A DNA stretch of 64,000 nt. It comes from Deltaproteobacteria bacterium (GTDB lineage Bacteria; Myxococcota_A; UBA9160; UBA4427). A program made the translations under genes and the position numbers. Shown here in pieces: positions 52,386 through 60,845 of the stretch. The stretch covers positions 62,001 through 126,000 of the forward strand of contig JADJOR010000001.1 of the NCBI GenBank assembly GCA_016713665.1. The letters are read 5' to 3'. Position 1 is the first letter of the stretch; each line of letters starts with the position of its first letter. The notes under the pieces are model-generated. The model ran no database searches. It was not told the origin of the DNA and saw nothing but the letters and a program-made list of their open reading frames with translations.

Positions 52386-53885
52386 ATGGCGGGCCTCTTC
52401 GACACACTCGGCACGGCGACCCGTGGACTCGCAGTCGTCCAGAGCGGCATCGCGACGACCGGCCACAACATCGCCAACGCCGATACCGAAGGCTATTCGC
52501 GGCAGCGCTCGGTCCTGCAGACGACGCTGCCGCAACAGACCAATGCCGGCTGGATCGGGACCGGCGTCGAGCAGGTCAGCGTCGAGCGCGTCGTCGATCG
52601 CTTCGTCGGCGATCGGCTGATCCGCGAGACCTCACGCCAGGCGACCCTCGATACCCAGGCCTCGATCTACCGCCAGATGGAGAGCGTCGTGAGCTCGACG
52701 GAGGGCGAGGGGCTCGCGGGCGACCTCACGAAGTTCTTCGACGCCCTCGACGATCTCTCGAACGCGAGCGATCCCGGGCAGTCGGCGACCCGCACGACGC
52801 TGATTGCCTCCGCCGGGAGTCTCGTCGACTCGATCCACCGCTACGACGAGCAGCTGCGCGGGCTCCAGCGCGACGCCGACCGCGGCATCGCGGGGCTCGT
52901 CGGTGAGGTCAACGCGATCAGCCGGGAGATCGCCGCGCTCAATCAGAAGATCGCCGCCGCCGAGGTCTCGGGGCCGGCGAACGACCTGCGCGACCAGCGC
53001 GATCAGCTCGTGCTGTCGCTCGCCGAGAAGGTCGACGTCACCCTCGTCACCGACAACCAGGGCATGCTCTCGGTCCGGATCTCCGGCGGACTTCCCCTCG
53101 TCGACAAGGACATCGCAGCGACGCTCGAGGCGGTCGTCGATCCGAGCAACCCGAATCCCTTCGATCCGAGCTTCTCGAAGGTCTACTACAACGGCGCCGG
53201 AAACTACTTCGATGCCTCGGCGCTCCTGCGCGGGGGCGAGCTCGGCGGGCTGATCGAGGCTCGGGACAACACGCTGGCCGGCGCGATCCGCGAGCTCGAC
53301 GCCTTCGCCTTCACCCTCGCCGAGCGCTTCAACGCGGTCCATCGCGGGGGCTTCGGCCTCGTCGACGGGAACGCCCACGACTTCTTCGAGGACCTGACCG
53401 GTCAGCCGAGCATCGACGACGCGGCGCGCAACTTCGGTCTCGCCGCCGACGTCGACCCGAGTCAGGGTGGAACGGCCCAGAACATCGCGGCAGGCGCGCA
53501 GCTCGATCCGGTCACCGGCGGTCCCGGCGCCGCGCCCGGCGACACGGCGTGGGTCGAGCGCCTCAAGGACCTGCGCAAGGGCGGGGTCACGACCTATCTG
53601 GCCGGCGACGTCCCGGGGACGCCGACGGGGACGACCTCGTCCCTCGTCAACACGCTCGGCAAGTGGATCGGCGACATCGGTGAGGGGGCGCGCACGGCCG
53701 AGCGCTCGCTCGCGCAGCAGGACTCGGTGCTGACCGCCGTCAAGAATCGTCGCGACGAGGTCTCGGGGGTCTCGATCGACGAAGAGGTCTCCGAGCTCGT
53801 CAAGCTGCAGGCGAGCTTTCAGGCGAACGCGAAGGTTCTGTCGACCATCTCGAAGATGCTCGACGACCTCTTCGCGGCGCTCTAG
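52386..53885 (+). CDS. flgK: Flagellar hook-filament junction protein FlgK (HAP1)
   Basis: 499 residues. N-terminal GLFDTLGTATRGLAVVQSGIATTGHNIANADTEGYSRQR pattern within residues 2-43, the FlgK LVGEVNAISREIAALNQKIAAAE helix and the C-terminal SIDEEVSELVKLQASFQANAKVL. Exported through the flagellar gate; caps the hook. The central DNLRNQRDQL-like motif is present as ANDLRDQRDQLVLSL. Confidence 0.94.
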   Translation: MAGLFDTLGTATRGLAVVQSGIATTGHNIANADTEGYSRQRSVLQTTLPQQTNAGWIGTGVEQVSVERVVDRFVGDRLIRETSRQATLDTQASIYRQMESVVSSTEGEGLAGDLTKFFDALDDLSNASDPGQSATRTTLIASAGSLVDSIHRYDEQLRGLQRDADRGIAGLVGEVNAISREIAALNQKIAAAEVSGPANDLRDQRDQLVLSLAEKVDVTLVTDNQGMLSVRISGGLPLVDKDIAATLEAVVDPSNPNPFDPSFSKVYYNGAGNYFDASALLRGGELGGLIEARDNTLAGAIRELDAFAFTLAERFNAVHRGGFGLVDGNAHDFFEDLTGQPSIDDAARNFGLAADVDPSQGGTAQNIAAGAQLDPVTGGPGAAPGDTAWVERLKDLRKGGVTTYLAGDVPGTPTGTTSSLVNTLGKWIGDIGEGARTAERSLAQQDSVLTAVKNRRDEVSGVSIDEEVSELVKLQASFQANAKVLSTISKMLDDLFAAL

Positions 53886-53906
53886 CAGGAAACGAGGAGG
53901 GATCCG

Positions 53907-54815
53907 ATGCGGGTCACCCAATCGATGATGTCGCGCATGAACATGGCGCAGCTCCAGCTCCAGAAGGGCCGCCTCGCCCGGACGCAGGAGCAGGCTTCGA
54001 CGGGCCGGCGGCTGAATCGCCCGTCGGACGATCCGGTCGACTATCGCTCGACCCTCGAGCTGAAGGACTCCCTGAGCCAGACCGGCCGCTATCTGCGCAG
54101 CATCGATCTCTCGCGGACCCGGATCCGGGCGACCGAGGAGGCGATCGCGGATTCCACCGAGGTCGTGGCTGACGCGAAGACCAAGGCACTCCAGGCCCGG
54201 AATACGTCGAATGGCCCGACGGCGCGCGCCGCGCTGCGGGTCGAGGTCGAGCAGCTCTTCGATCAGCTCCTCGATGCCTCGAATACGCGGGCCGCGGGCG
54301 GGGGCTACGTCTTCTCGGGAGTCGCTTCGGATACGGCGGCCTTCGTGCAGACGGGGAGCTTCGTATCGGGCTCTCCGCCCCCGACGGTCGCCTTCGCCGC
54401 CGACGACTCGGCCATCTCGGTCGAGATCGACGAAGGCGTCACGATCGAGGTCACCCGGAGCGGGGCGCAGGTCTTCCAGGGCAACGTCGACCTCTTCGCC
54501 GTCCTGGGCCAGCTCTGGCAGGGCATCGACCAGAACGACACCAACCTGATCGATACCGCGATCGGGGATCTCGACCTCGCTCTCGATCAGCTGAACGTCG
54601 AGCGCGCCCACGTCGGCGGCAACGACGCCAAGGCCGACTCCTTCGAGCAGCGGCTCCGGAGTCAGGAGCAGGAGCTCACGAACCAGGCCTCGGTCCTCGA
54701 GGACGTCGACGCCTATCAGGTCTATTCGGATCTCGCGGCCCAGGAGTCGGCGCTCCAGGCGTCGCTCGCCGTCACGGCGCGGATGCAGCAGCCGACGCTG
54801 CTCGATTTTCTATGA
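53907..54815 (+). CDS. flgL: Flagellar hook-filament junction protein FlgL (HAP3)
   Basis: 302 residues with flagellin-like ends: MRVTQSMMSRMNMAQLQLQK at the start and LAAQESALQASLAVTARMQQPTLLDFL at the end, and a GYVFSGVASDTAAF segment typical of FlgL. Second junction protein between hook and filament. Followed after 30 bases by csrA. Confidence 0.93.
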   Translation: MRVTQSMMSRMNMAQLQLQKGRLARTQEQASTGRRLNRPSDDPVDYRSTLELKDSLSQTGRYLRSIDLSRTRIRATEEAIADSTEVVADAKTKALQARNTSNGPTARAALRVEVEQLFDQLLDASNTRAAGGGYVFSGVASDTAAFVQTGSFVSGSPPPTVAFAADDSAISVEIDEGVTIEVTRSGAQVFQGNVDLFAVLGQLWQGIDQNDTNLIDTAIGDLDLALDQLNVERAHVGGNDAKADSFEQRLRSQEQELTNQASVLEDVDAYQVYSDLAAQESALQASLAVTARMQQPTLLDFL

Positions 54816-54845
54816 GGGGCTCTTCGGAGCTTCCAGGGGGTTTGC

Positions 54846-55106
54846 ATGTTGGTGCTCACACGAAGACACGGTGAGAGCGTTCGGATCGGACAGGACATCC
54901 GGGTCACGGTCGTGGCCTCGACGGGGGCCCAGGTCCGGATCGCGATCGAAGCACCGGAGGAAGTCGGGATCTTCCGCGAGGAGATCTTCGAGCAGGTGGC
55001 CTCGGCGAACGTCGAAGCTGCGTCACGGGGAAACGCGATGGTCGGCCCCATCCGGGTGGTCCGGAGCCATGCCAAGAATCGAATGGGAGGAAGCCAGAAT
55101 GGGTGA
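54846..55106 (+). CDS. csrA: Carbon storage/flagellin translation regulator CsrA
   Basis: 86 residues: MLVLTRRHGESVRIG at the start, RIAIEAPEEVGIFREEI and a basic tail. CsrA dimers bind GGA in RNA hairpin loops and usually block ribosome entry. Its gene overlaps fliW by eight bases, the arrangement in which FliW sequesters CsrA in flagellate bacteria. The flagellin leader in this window carries a matching candidate target (59248-59283). Confidence 0.95.
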   Translation: MLVLTRRHGESVRIGQDIRVTVVASTGAQVRIAIEAPEEVGIFREEIFEQVASANVEAASRGNAMVGPIRVVRSHAKNRMGGSQNG

Positions 55107-55584
55107 TTTGATCAGCTTCGAGAGTCGGCGGGTGGGCAAGATCGAGGTGACGGAGGCGGAGGTCGTGACCTTCGAGCCGCTTCCGGGCTTCCCGGGGCTG
55201 TCCCGCTTCGTGATCATGGAGCACGCCGAGGGCGGCGAGATGGCCTGGCTCGTCTCGATCGAGGATCCGGATCTCGCCTTCGTGGTGGCGACGCCGTGGA
55301 GCTTCTTTCCGAACTACGATCCGCCGGTCCAGCGCGAGCACGTCGCGGCGCTCGGCATCGAGAAGAGCGAGGAGGTCGAGATCCTCTCGATCGTGACCCT
55401 GTCGGGCAAGTCGATCTTCCTGAATCTCGCGGCGCCGCTCGTGATCAACGTGACGACGCGCCGGGGCATCCAGGTCGTCGGCGAGGACCCGCGCTATTCG
55501 ACGCGGATGGCGATCCCGCCGCTCGAGCCGGCGGCGACGGCCCGAAGTGCGGCGACGGCCGCGACGGCGACGCCCGCCCCCTGA
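55099..55584 (+). CDS. fliW: Flagellar assembly factor FliW
   Basis: 161 residues with FliW hallmarks: SRRVGKIEVTEAEVVTFEPLPGFPG, DPDLAFVVATPWSFFPNY and a C-terminal LAAPLVINVTTRRGIQVV. FliW binds both flagellin and CsrA; when flagellin is exported, free FliW releases CsrA from the flagellin message. An Ala/Thr-rich tail is additional. Start has GGGAGG eight bases upstream. Confidence 0.94.
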   Translation: MGDLISFESRRVGKIEVTEAEVVTFEPLPGFPGLSRFVIMEHAEGGEMAWLVSIEDPDLAFVVATPWSFFPNYDPPVQREHVAALGIEKSEEVEILSIVTLSGKSIFLNLAAPLVINVTTRRGIQVVGEDPRYSTRMAIPPLEPAATARSAATAATATPAP

Positions 55585-55594
55585 TCGGGGCGGG
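55573..55594. terminator. Hairpin at the end of the fliW unit, convergent with motD-like gene
   Basis: CCCGCCCC (55573-55580), loop CTGATC, GGGGCGGG (55587-55594). It overlaps the fliW stop codon and lies 53 bases before the opposing gene. No T-run; possible bidirectional terminator. Confidence 0.5.
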
Positions 55595-55646
55595 GGCCCG
55601 CCGGCCGGTCCGCCCGTCCCGCGTGAGCGGGGGGGGCGGCTCGGGC

Positions 55647-56546
55647 TCAGGGGAGCGGGATGTCGAAGGGCTCCGGTCCGGGGCTCGGCGGGCGCAGCGA
55701 CGGATCCGCCTCGGCGGGGATCGGCGGGAGATGCTCGAGCAGGCGTCCGAGGGCCGCCTCCTCGTCGCGTGCGCTCGTCGACTCGGCGACGTCGCCGTCG
55801 GCGAGGACCACGATCTCGACCCGGCGATTGCGGGCGCGCTCCGCCGGCGCGTCGCTCGCGCTGAGCGGGCGGTAGGACGCATAGCCCGTGGTGGCGACGC
55901 GCTCCGGCGCGATGCCGTGCTGCTCGATGAAATAGCGGGCGACCGCGGCGGCGCGGGCGCTCGAGAGCTCCCAGTTCGAGGCGAAGGGGCCCCGGCCGAT
56001 CGGTCGATCGTCGGTATGGCCCTCGAAGTGGAGCGAGCCCGTCTCGGCGGCGAGCAGCGGCGCGATCGCGGCGAGCAGCCGTCTTCGGTCCGCCGGAATC
56101 TCGGCCCCCCCGGCCGGGAAGTATTCGGCGGCCGCGAGCGAGATGACGAGCCCGCGCTCGGTCGGATGGATGCTGACGCCCGGATCCTTGCGCAGCCGCT
56201 CGTGCTCGCGTTCGACGAGGGTCGCGAGGCTCGACTCGAGCTGCTTGAGCGGAGCGAGCGTCCCGATGGGCGGCGCCTCGCGCTCGGGATCCTCGTCGTC
56301 GGCCCGCTCGGCCCCCCCGGCGCGCGCCTCGCTCGAGGGCGTCTGCGGGCTCGCCCCGACACCGAAAGCCGATTCGAGCCCCTCGAAGAGCCCGCGATTG
56401 CGCTCGGCGTCGAGGCGTGCGCTCGCATAGAGGACGACGAAGAGCGCGAGCAGCAGGGTCAGGAAATCCGCGTACGAGAGCAGCCAGCGATCGCGCGTCG
56501 AGGCGTTCGGGGCTCGATCCGCGCTCGTCCGTCGCGGCGGGATCAT
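55647..56546 (-). CDS. Second flagellar stator protein, MotB/MotD type
   Basis: 299 residues. N-terminal STRDRWLLSYADFLTLLLALFVVLYASARL places D27 as the ion-binding residue and matches the MotD/MotB plug helix. The C-terminal OmpA-like domain has FEGHTDDRPIG and RNRRVEIVV. Linker residues about 60-110 are acidic. The start overlaps the preceding motA-type stop, so both subunits are made together. Distinct from the MotB at 33903, which lacks the SYADF motif. Confidence 0.93.
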   Translation of the reverse strand: MIPPRRTSADRAPNASTRDRWLLSYADFLTLLLALFVVLYASARLDAERNRGLFEGLESAFGVGASPQTPSSEARAGGAERADDEDPEREAPPIGTLAPLKQLESSLATLVEREHERLRKDPGVSIHPTERGLVISLAAAEYFPAGGAEIPADRRRLLAAIAPLLAAETGSLHFEGHTDDRPIGRGPFASNWELSSARAAAVARYFIEQHGIAPERVATTGYASYRPLSASDAPAERARNRRVEIVVLADGDVAESTSARDEEAALGRLLEHLPPIPAEADPSLRPPSPGPEPFDIPLP

Positions 56547-57301
56547 TGGCTTCCGCCCTTCGGCGGCAGATGCGCCGCGAGCATGCGCTCGAGGGTGCGC
56601 GGAGCGATGCCCGCCTGGAGCGCGATCGTGCCTTCGACGATCATCGCGTCTTCCGCTTCCTGCTTCTCGGCGAGGCTGCGGATGCGCGCGGCGATCGGGA
56701 GCAGGACGAGGTTCGCGATCCCGACGCCATAGACCGTGGCGACGAAGGCGATGGCGATGCCCCCGCCGAGCTTCTCGGGATCGGAGAGCGACTCCATCGC
56801 CCGAACCAGGCCGAGCACCGCCCCGAGAATGCCCATCGTCGGGGCATAGCCGCCGGCGACCTCGAAGACCTGGGCCCCCGCCCGCGCCGCCGCCGCGCGA
56901 CTGCGCGCGTCGGCCTCGAGCACGTCGCGCAGCTGGGCGGCCTCGCAGCCGTCGATCACGTGGCGAAGGGCGCGCTGCATGAACGGCGTCGGCAATGCGC
57001 GTTGCGAATGATCGAGGGAGACGAGCCCGTCCTTGCGGGCGATGAGCGCGAGGTCGCGAAAGCGGGTCACGAGCAGGTCGCGCCGATCCGCGGCCCTGCG
57101 AAAGACCCGGCGCGACGCCTGCACCGCCGTGGCGAGATCCTCCCCGCTCGCCGACAGCAACGTCGCGCCGAGCGTCCCGAGCCCGACGATCACCGCGGCC
57201 GGTCCCTGAAACAACACCCCGAGGCCGCCGCCCTCCACGAGCTGGGTCGCGAAGACGGTGGCGAGGCCGAGGGCGAGACCGATGAGACTCAGGGGATCCA
57301 T
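56543..57301 (-). CDS. Second flagellar stator protein, MotA/MotC type
   Basis: 252 residues. Four membrane segments, RFRDLALIARKDGLVSLD in the cytoplasmic loop, and YAPTMGILGAVLGLVRAMESLSDPEKLGGGIAIAFVATVYGVGIAN within TM3-TM4 (about 150-200). Second stator channel subunit, alternative to that at 33137. Fourteen bases separate it from flbD upstream. Confidence 0.93.
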   Translation of the reverse strand: MDPLSLIGLALGLATVFATQLVEGGGLGVLFQGPAAVIVGLGTLGATLLSASGEDLATAVQASRRVFRRAADRRDLLVTRFRDLALIARKDGLVSLDHSQRALPTPFMQRALRHVIDGCEAAQLRDVLEADARSRAAAARAGAQVFEVAGGYAPTMGILGAVLGLVRAMESLSDPEKLGGGIAIAFVATVYGVGIANLVLLPIAARIRSLAEKQEAEDAMIVEGTIALQAGIAPRTLERMLAAHLPPKGGSQ

Positions 57302-57314
57302 GGCGTGCTGGGCC

Positions 57315-57533
57315 TCAACCGACGGGGGCTTCGTCGTCGTGGAAGAAGGAGAGTCCGAGGGTCCGCTGGCGCCAATGCGTGATCCGCTCGACGAGCTCTT
57401 CGGGGCTCTCGAGGACCCGGAGGCGCTCGCCATTCGCGAAGACGAGCAGCGTGTCGTGGGTCGGCTCGACGTAGAGGACCTGATCGTCGTTGAGGAGCAG
57501 GCGTTCGCCATCCATACGGGTCACCCAGATCAT
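57315..57533 (-). CDS. flbD: Flagellar protein FlbD
   Basis: 72 residues, MIWVTRMDGERLLLNDDQVLYVEPTHDTLLVF within the first 32, followed by ERLRVLESPEELVERI, as in the small FlbD family (FlbD of spirochaetes and delta/epsilonproteobacteria, distinct from Caulobacter FlbD). It usually precedes motA and motB, as here. Its role in motor function is poorly defined. Four bases separate it from the GNAT gene upstream. Confidence 0.88.
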   Translation of the reverse strand: MIWVTRMDGERLLLNDDQVLYVEPTHDTLLVFANGERLRVLESPEELVERITHWRQRTLGLSFFHDDEAPVG

Positions 57534-57537
57534 CGCT

Positions 57538-58827
57538 TCAGATCGACTCCAGGCCCCAGACGAAGAGGGGCAAAGGGAGCTCGGCGAGCACTGCGGCGGG
57601 CGCGATCGACCCGATCCGCGCCCGCGCGGCGGCGGCGCGCGACTCCGTGGGCTTCGAAAAGAGCAGCGCGACGAGCTCCGGCGGCGAGAGCCGGCAGCGC
57701 GCGCCGGTTCTTCGTGCGACGAGCTCGATCCCGACCGCGGCAGCTTCGCTCGCGGCCGCGACCTCGAGTCGGACCGCCTGTGAGAAGGACGGCGCCAGGG
57801 TCTCGAGATCCGAAGCGAGCGCCGGGAGCGAGGCGAGCTCGAACCAGGCGAGGGGATTCGCGAGGCGCTGTGCACCGGCCGCGCGCAGGCGCCAGCCGAG
57901 CTCGCTCGGCTCGTCGGGCGAGAGCAGCAGCAACCCGCGTCCCGGACCCGCGTCGTCGAGCAGCGCCGCACAGCAGCCCAGCACAGCCTCCGCGTCGCCC
58001 CCCCATTCATGGATCACACCGCCGAAGTCGTCCCCGCGCCCGCACATCGCAAAGGCGACCACGCCCTCGGCGCCGCGGGCGACCCGCACGTCGAGCCCGG
58101 GGATCTGCGCGAGCGCGGCGCCTTCGTCTGGAAGCACCGCATGGCAGCGCCGTCGGGCCCGCAACGCCGCGATCGCCGGCCAGTCCGCGGCGCCGGCACG
58201 TTCCACGCGGGTCGGCGCTGAGTCGCTCGATTCCGCCCCCGGCTCCTCCCGTGAGCCCGAGCCCGAATCCAACCCCAGGTCCGAGCCCGCTCGGACCCGC
58301 GCGAGCACGTCGGCATCGAGGACCAGCAGCGTCTCGTCGCCTGCTCGGGTGAAGCCCTGGCTCGCATAGAAGTCGTCGAGGTCGCTCCAGAGCAGACAGA
58401 GGCCGAGCTCGCGCGCCTTCGCCTCCCGGAGCGCGCGGGCGATGGCCTGTCGCGCGAGGCCGCGGCCGCGATCGCGGGGATCGGTGTAGACGAGGGAGAC
58501 GAGGGCGGTCCGCAGCGTTCCACCGCCGAGAGCGAAGCGCGCGGGCCAGAGCATGCAGAAGGAAACCGGTCGCGCACCCGACCAGACCGTGATCGGGAGC
58601 GCCTCGGAGCCCGGCGCGAAGAGCAGCGGGTACTCCAGGACGAGGCGCCCGGGTCGACCCGGGCGCAGGCCGGAATCGAGCCACGCGACCACGCGCTCGC
58701 CCTCGGCCGCGTCCACGAAGCCGGTCGAGAGGCGCGGGATCGCCTCGAGCTCCGCGCGCAGGGCTGCCCTGCGCGGGGCGGCCGCGAGCTCGCCGGTCGG
58801 CGTGGTCGGACGGATGGGCGCTGTCAT
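57538..58827 (-). CDS. GNAT-family acetyltransferase-like protein in the flagellar cluster
   Basis: 429 residues. The N-terminal acetyl-CoA-binding core reads DPRDRGRGLARQAI (about 116-129), with FYASQGFTRAGDETLLVL following as the typical beta5. A second GNAT-like half is at about 220-320 (AADWPAIAALR, SPDEPSELGWRL), less clearly catalytic. The remainder is Ala/Leu-rich. It is first gene of a minus-strand unit with flbD and the second stator. It shares the 465-base intergenic region with the flagellin gene. Acetylation of a flagellar component or of a glycan precursor is a possible role but unproven. Confidence 0.75.
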   Translation of the reverse strand: MTAPIRPTTPTGELAAAPRRAALRAELEAIPRLSTGFVDAAEGERVVAWLDSGLRPGRPGRLVLEYPLLFAPGSEALPITVWSGARPVSFCMLWPARFALGGGTLRTALVSLVYTDPRDRGRGLARQAIARALREAKARELGLCLLWSDLDDFYASQGFTRAGDETLLVLDADVLARVRAGSDLGLDSGSGSREEPGAESSDSAPTRVERAGAADWPAIAALRARRRCHAVLPDEGAALAQIPGLDVRVARGAEGVVAFAMCGRGDDFGGVIHEWGGDAEAVLGCCAALLDDAGPGRGLLLLSPDEPSELGWRLRAAGAQRLANPLAWFELASLPALASDLETLAPSFSQAVRLEVAAASEAAAVGIELVARRTGARCRLSPPELVALLFSKPTESRAAAARARIGSIAPAAVLAELPLPLFVWGLESI

Positions 58828-59117
58828 GCGGAACGACCCTCGAGCGAGCGGGCGACATCGGCCGGTGGCCCGTCCATTCGGCTCTTCCGTTCACCCGTAG
58901 CAATTCCGATTCCCGCCCATCCGCTCGCTGGGAGTCGCCTCGCCGCGGCGCGCGATTCAACTTGAATGCCCTCGGCCGCTGTCGCCGCGGATTGAAACGT
59001 GCGAAGCGGCCGACTCGTCGCGCGCGCTCGGGAGCCCGTGACAGGTCGTCGGAGACTTGGAATCGGAGTTGCGCTCGATGGGAACGGACCTGCGTGTCCC
59101 CGATTGCCCGCGGCCCG

Positions 59118-59133
59118 TGGCATTGCCATTGCA
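59118..59133 (+). promoter_or_regulatory. Sigma-54 promoter of the flagellin gene
   Basis: TGGCATTGCCATTGCA keeps the invariant GG (59119-59120) and GC (59131-59132) with N10 between. It implies a leader of about 150 bases before fliC. Confidence 0.88.
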
Positions 59134-59247
59134 CTCGACGCCTCGCACGTGGAACCGCGCGAGTCGAAACGGAGCGTCCTCGAACGAGGAGGGGTCGTCC
59201 GGCGCGCGAGGGGACCGTCGGGGAGCGAATGCCGCTCCTCGTTCGCG

Positions 59248-59283
59248 CTCACGAAGGAATCGTGAGTCGTCCATCAAGGAGGA
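59248..59283 (+). promoter_or_regulatory. Candidate double CsrA site in the flagellin leader
   Basis: CTCACGA (59248-59254) and TCGTGAG (59260-59266) form a perfect 7-bp stem with loop AGGAA, exposing GGA exactly as CsrA prefers. About twenty bases later the ribosome site AAGGAGGA (59276-59283) provides a second GGA. Loop GGA plus a Shine-Dalgarno GGA is the known arrangement in CsrA-controlled hag/fliC leaders. Inference, based on structure by eye. Confidence 0.7.
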
Positions 59284-59292
59284 TTGTTTCGT

Positions 59293-60114
59293 ATGGGTCT
59301 TCGAGTCAATAGCAACGTTTCGTCGATCAACGCGCAGCGCAACCTGGTCGGCACGACCAACGGTCTGCAGCGCAGCCTCTCGCGCCTGTCCTCGGGTCTG
59401 CGCATCACGCGCGCCGGCGACGACGCGGCGGGTCTCGCGATCTCGGAGCGGTTCCGAGCCGACATCCGCAGCATGGGGCAGGCCCAGCGCAATGCCAACG
59501 ACGGCATCTCGCTGCTGCAGATCGGTGAAGGTGCGCTCAACGAGGTCAGCTCGATCCTGATTCGCCAGCGTGAGCTCGCGATCCAGGCTGCGAACGGGAC
59601 CCTCGGTGACGAGGAGCGCGCGACCGTCGATCAGGAGTTCCAGGACCTCACGGCGGAGATCGACCGCATCGCCGCCGTGACGCAGTTCAATGGAACGTCG
59701 ATCCTGGCCAGCGGTGGCGACGTCACGTTCCAGATCGGCATCGCCAACACGTCGGCCGACCGGATCACGATCAGCTCCGTCAACGCCGCGACGTCGGCGA
59801 TCGGAACGGCGTCTGCAGCGGTCAGCTCGGTCTCGAGCGCGCAGACGGCCCTGTCGGCCATCGACACGGCCATCGCCAACGTCGCTTCGCTCCGCGCCAC
59901 CTTCGGTACGGTGCAGAACCGGCTCGAGTCGGCGATCCGATCGCTGGCGGTGGCGCAGGAGAACTCGACTGCGGCCGAGTCCCGGATCCGCGACGTCGAC
60001 TTCGCCAGTGAGACGGCGGAGATGACGCGGAACCAGGTCCTGCAGCAGGCGGGCATCTCGGTGCTCGCGCAGGCGAACGTGTCGTCGCAGGCAGCCCTGA
60101 ACCTGCTCGGCTAG
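59293..60114 (+). CDS. fliC: Flagellin
   Basis: 273 residues, the short type without a large variable D2/D3 region. N-terminal D0/D1: MGLRVNSNVSSINAQRNLVG, then LSRLSSGLRITRAGDDAAGLAISE. C-terminal D1/D0: SRIRDVDFASETAEMTRNQVLQQAGISVLAQAN, ending ALNLLG. Ser/Thr are abundant in the central part (about 140-190), possible O-glycosylation sites given the pseB/pseC-like genes downstream. The ribosome site AGGAGG is ten bases from the ATG and lies in a candidate CsrA target. Driven by a sigma-54 promoter, not sigma-28. Confidence 0.97.
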   Translation: MGLRVNSNVSSINAQRNLVGTTNGLQRSLSRLSSGLRITRAGDDAAGLAISERFRADIRSMGQAQRNANDGISLLQIGEGALNEVSSILIRQRELAIQAANGTLGDEERATVDQEFQDLTAEIDRIAAVTQFNGTSILASGGDVTFQIGIANTSADRITISSVNAATSAIGTASAAVSSVSSAQTALSAIDTAIANVASLRATFGTVQNRLESAIRSLAVAQENSTAAESRIRDVDFASETAEMTRNQVLQQAGISVLAQANVSSQAALNLLG

Positions 60115-60163
60115 TCGCAGGCTTCCGTCGGCTCCTCGCGGAGCAGGACGGGCAATCGAACGA

Positions 60164-60193
60164 GGCTCCGGGGCGGGATATCGCCCCGGAGCC
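60164..60193 (+). terminator. Strong hairpin between fliC and fliS
   Basis: GGCTCCGGGGCG (60164-60175) and CGCCCCGGAGCC (60182-60193) form a perfect 12-bp stem with a 6-base loop. No T-run follows. It could terminate or stabilise the fliC message and lower fliS expression relative to flagellin. Confidence 0.6.
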
Positions 60194-60263
60194 GACCTTC
60201 GAAGGGCTACAGCAAGCAACCGGATGCGCCGAACCCGGCGACCGGATCGGATGAGGAGCTCGC

Positions 60264-60695
60264 TTGGGCGCTCGATATCGTGAGATGGAGATCCGGACGG
60301 CGACGCCGGAGATGGTGATCGTCAAGCTGTACGAAGGCGCGCTTCGCTTCATCCGCGCCGCCCGGGCGCATCAGGAGGCGGGCCACATCGCGGGCCGTGC
60401 GACCTCGATCGCCAAGGCCCTCGCGATCGTCAACGAGCTCCAGCACAGCCTGAATCTCGAGCGCGGCGGCGAGATCGCCCACAACCTCGACGCGCTCTAT
60501 TTCTTCGTGACCGACCGGCTGCTCGAGGCCAATCTGCGCGGCACCATCGCGCCCCTCGACGTCGCGTCCGGGATCCTCGCCACCCTGAACGAAGCCTGGG
60601 TCGAGATCGCGCGGCGTCCCGCCGACGCCCTCGCCGTCGATCCCGTCGGCGAGGCGACCAGCCGGGCGCTCGAGAAGTCGATGCCCGTGCGCTGA
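60264..60695 (+). CDS. fliS: Flagellin export chaperone FliS
   Basis: 143 residues. The start is TTG, supported by GAGGAG at 60253-60258. EIRTATPEMVIVKLYEGALRFIRAA and VDLGVASGIL-like (LDVASGILATLNEAW) match the four-helix FliS fold. It binds the flagellin C-terminus. The fliD gene normally next to fliS is absent in the window. Confidence 0.9.
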   Translation: MGARYREMEIRTATPEMVIVKLYEGALRFIRAARAHQEAGHIAGRATSIAKALAIVNELQHSLNLERGGEIAHNLDALYFFVTDRLLEANLRGTIAPLDVASGILATLNEAWVEIARRPADALAVDPVGEATSRALEKSMPVR

Positions 60696-60782
60696 TTGCG
60701 GTATGCGGGACGGCAGAGAGGCCGTTCTCGCCGCGCTTCGAAATCCCGCCTTCCAGACTGAAACGCCACCCGGCAGGATCGA

Positions 60783-60794
60783 CCGACCGGTCGG
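60783..60794 (+). promoter_or_regulatory. 12-bp palindrome upstream of the pse-like promoter
   Basis: CCGACCGGTCGG, perfectly self-complementary, lies about 57 bases upstream of the sigma-54 site, a distance at which activators often bind. Function inferred from position only. Confidence 0.35.
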
Positions 60795-60845
60795 GCTCGC
60801 GCTGCATTCTGTTCGAGCTGAGCGACCGACCCGCTTGCCCATCGT

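Larger units (their letters stand above)
58828..59292. other. Divergent region between the GNAT unit and flagellin
   Basis: 465 bases. It contains the sigma-54 promoter of fliC (59118), an untranslated leader with a GGA-loop hairpin (59248) and the fliC ribosome site. A short GAGCG/CGCTC hairpin at 59223-59237 lies upstream. No promoter for the minus-strand GNAT unit was identified. Confidence 0.6.
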
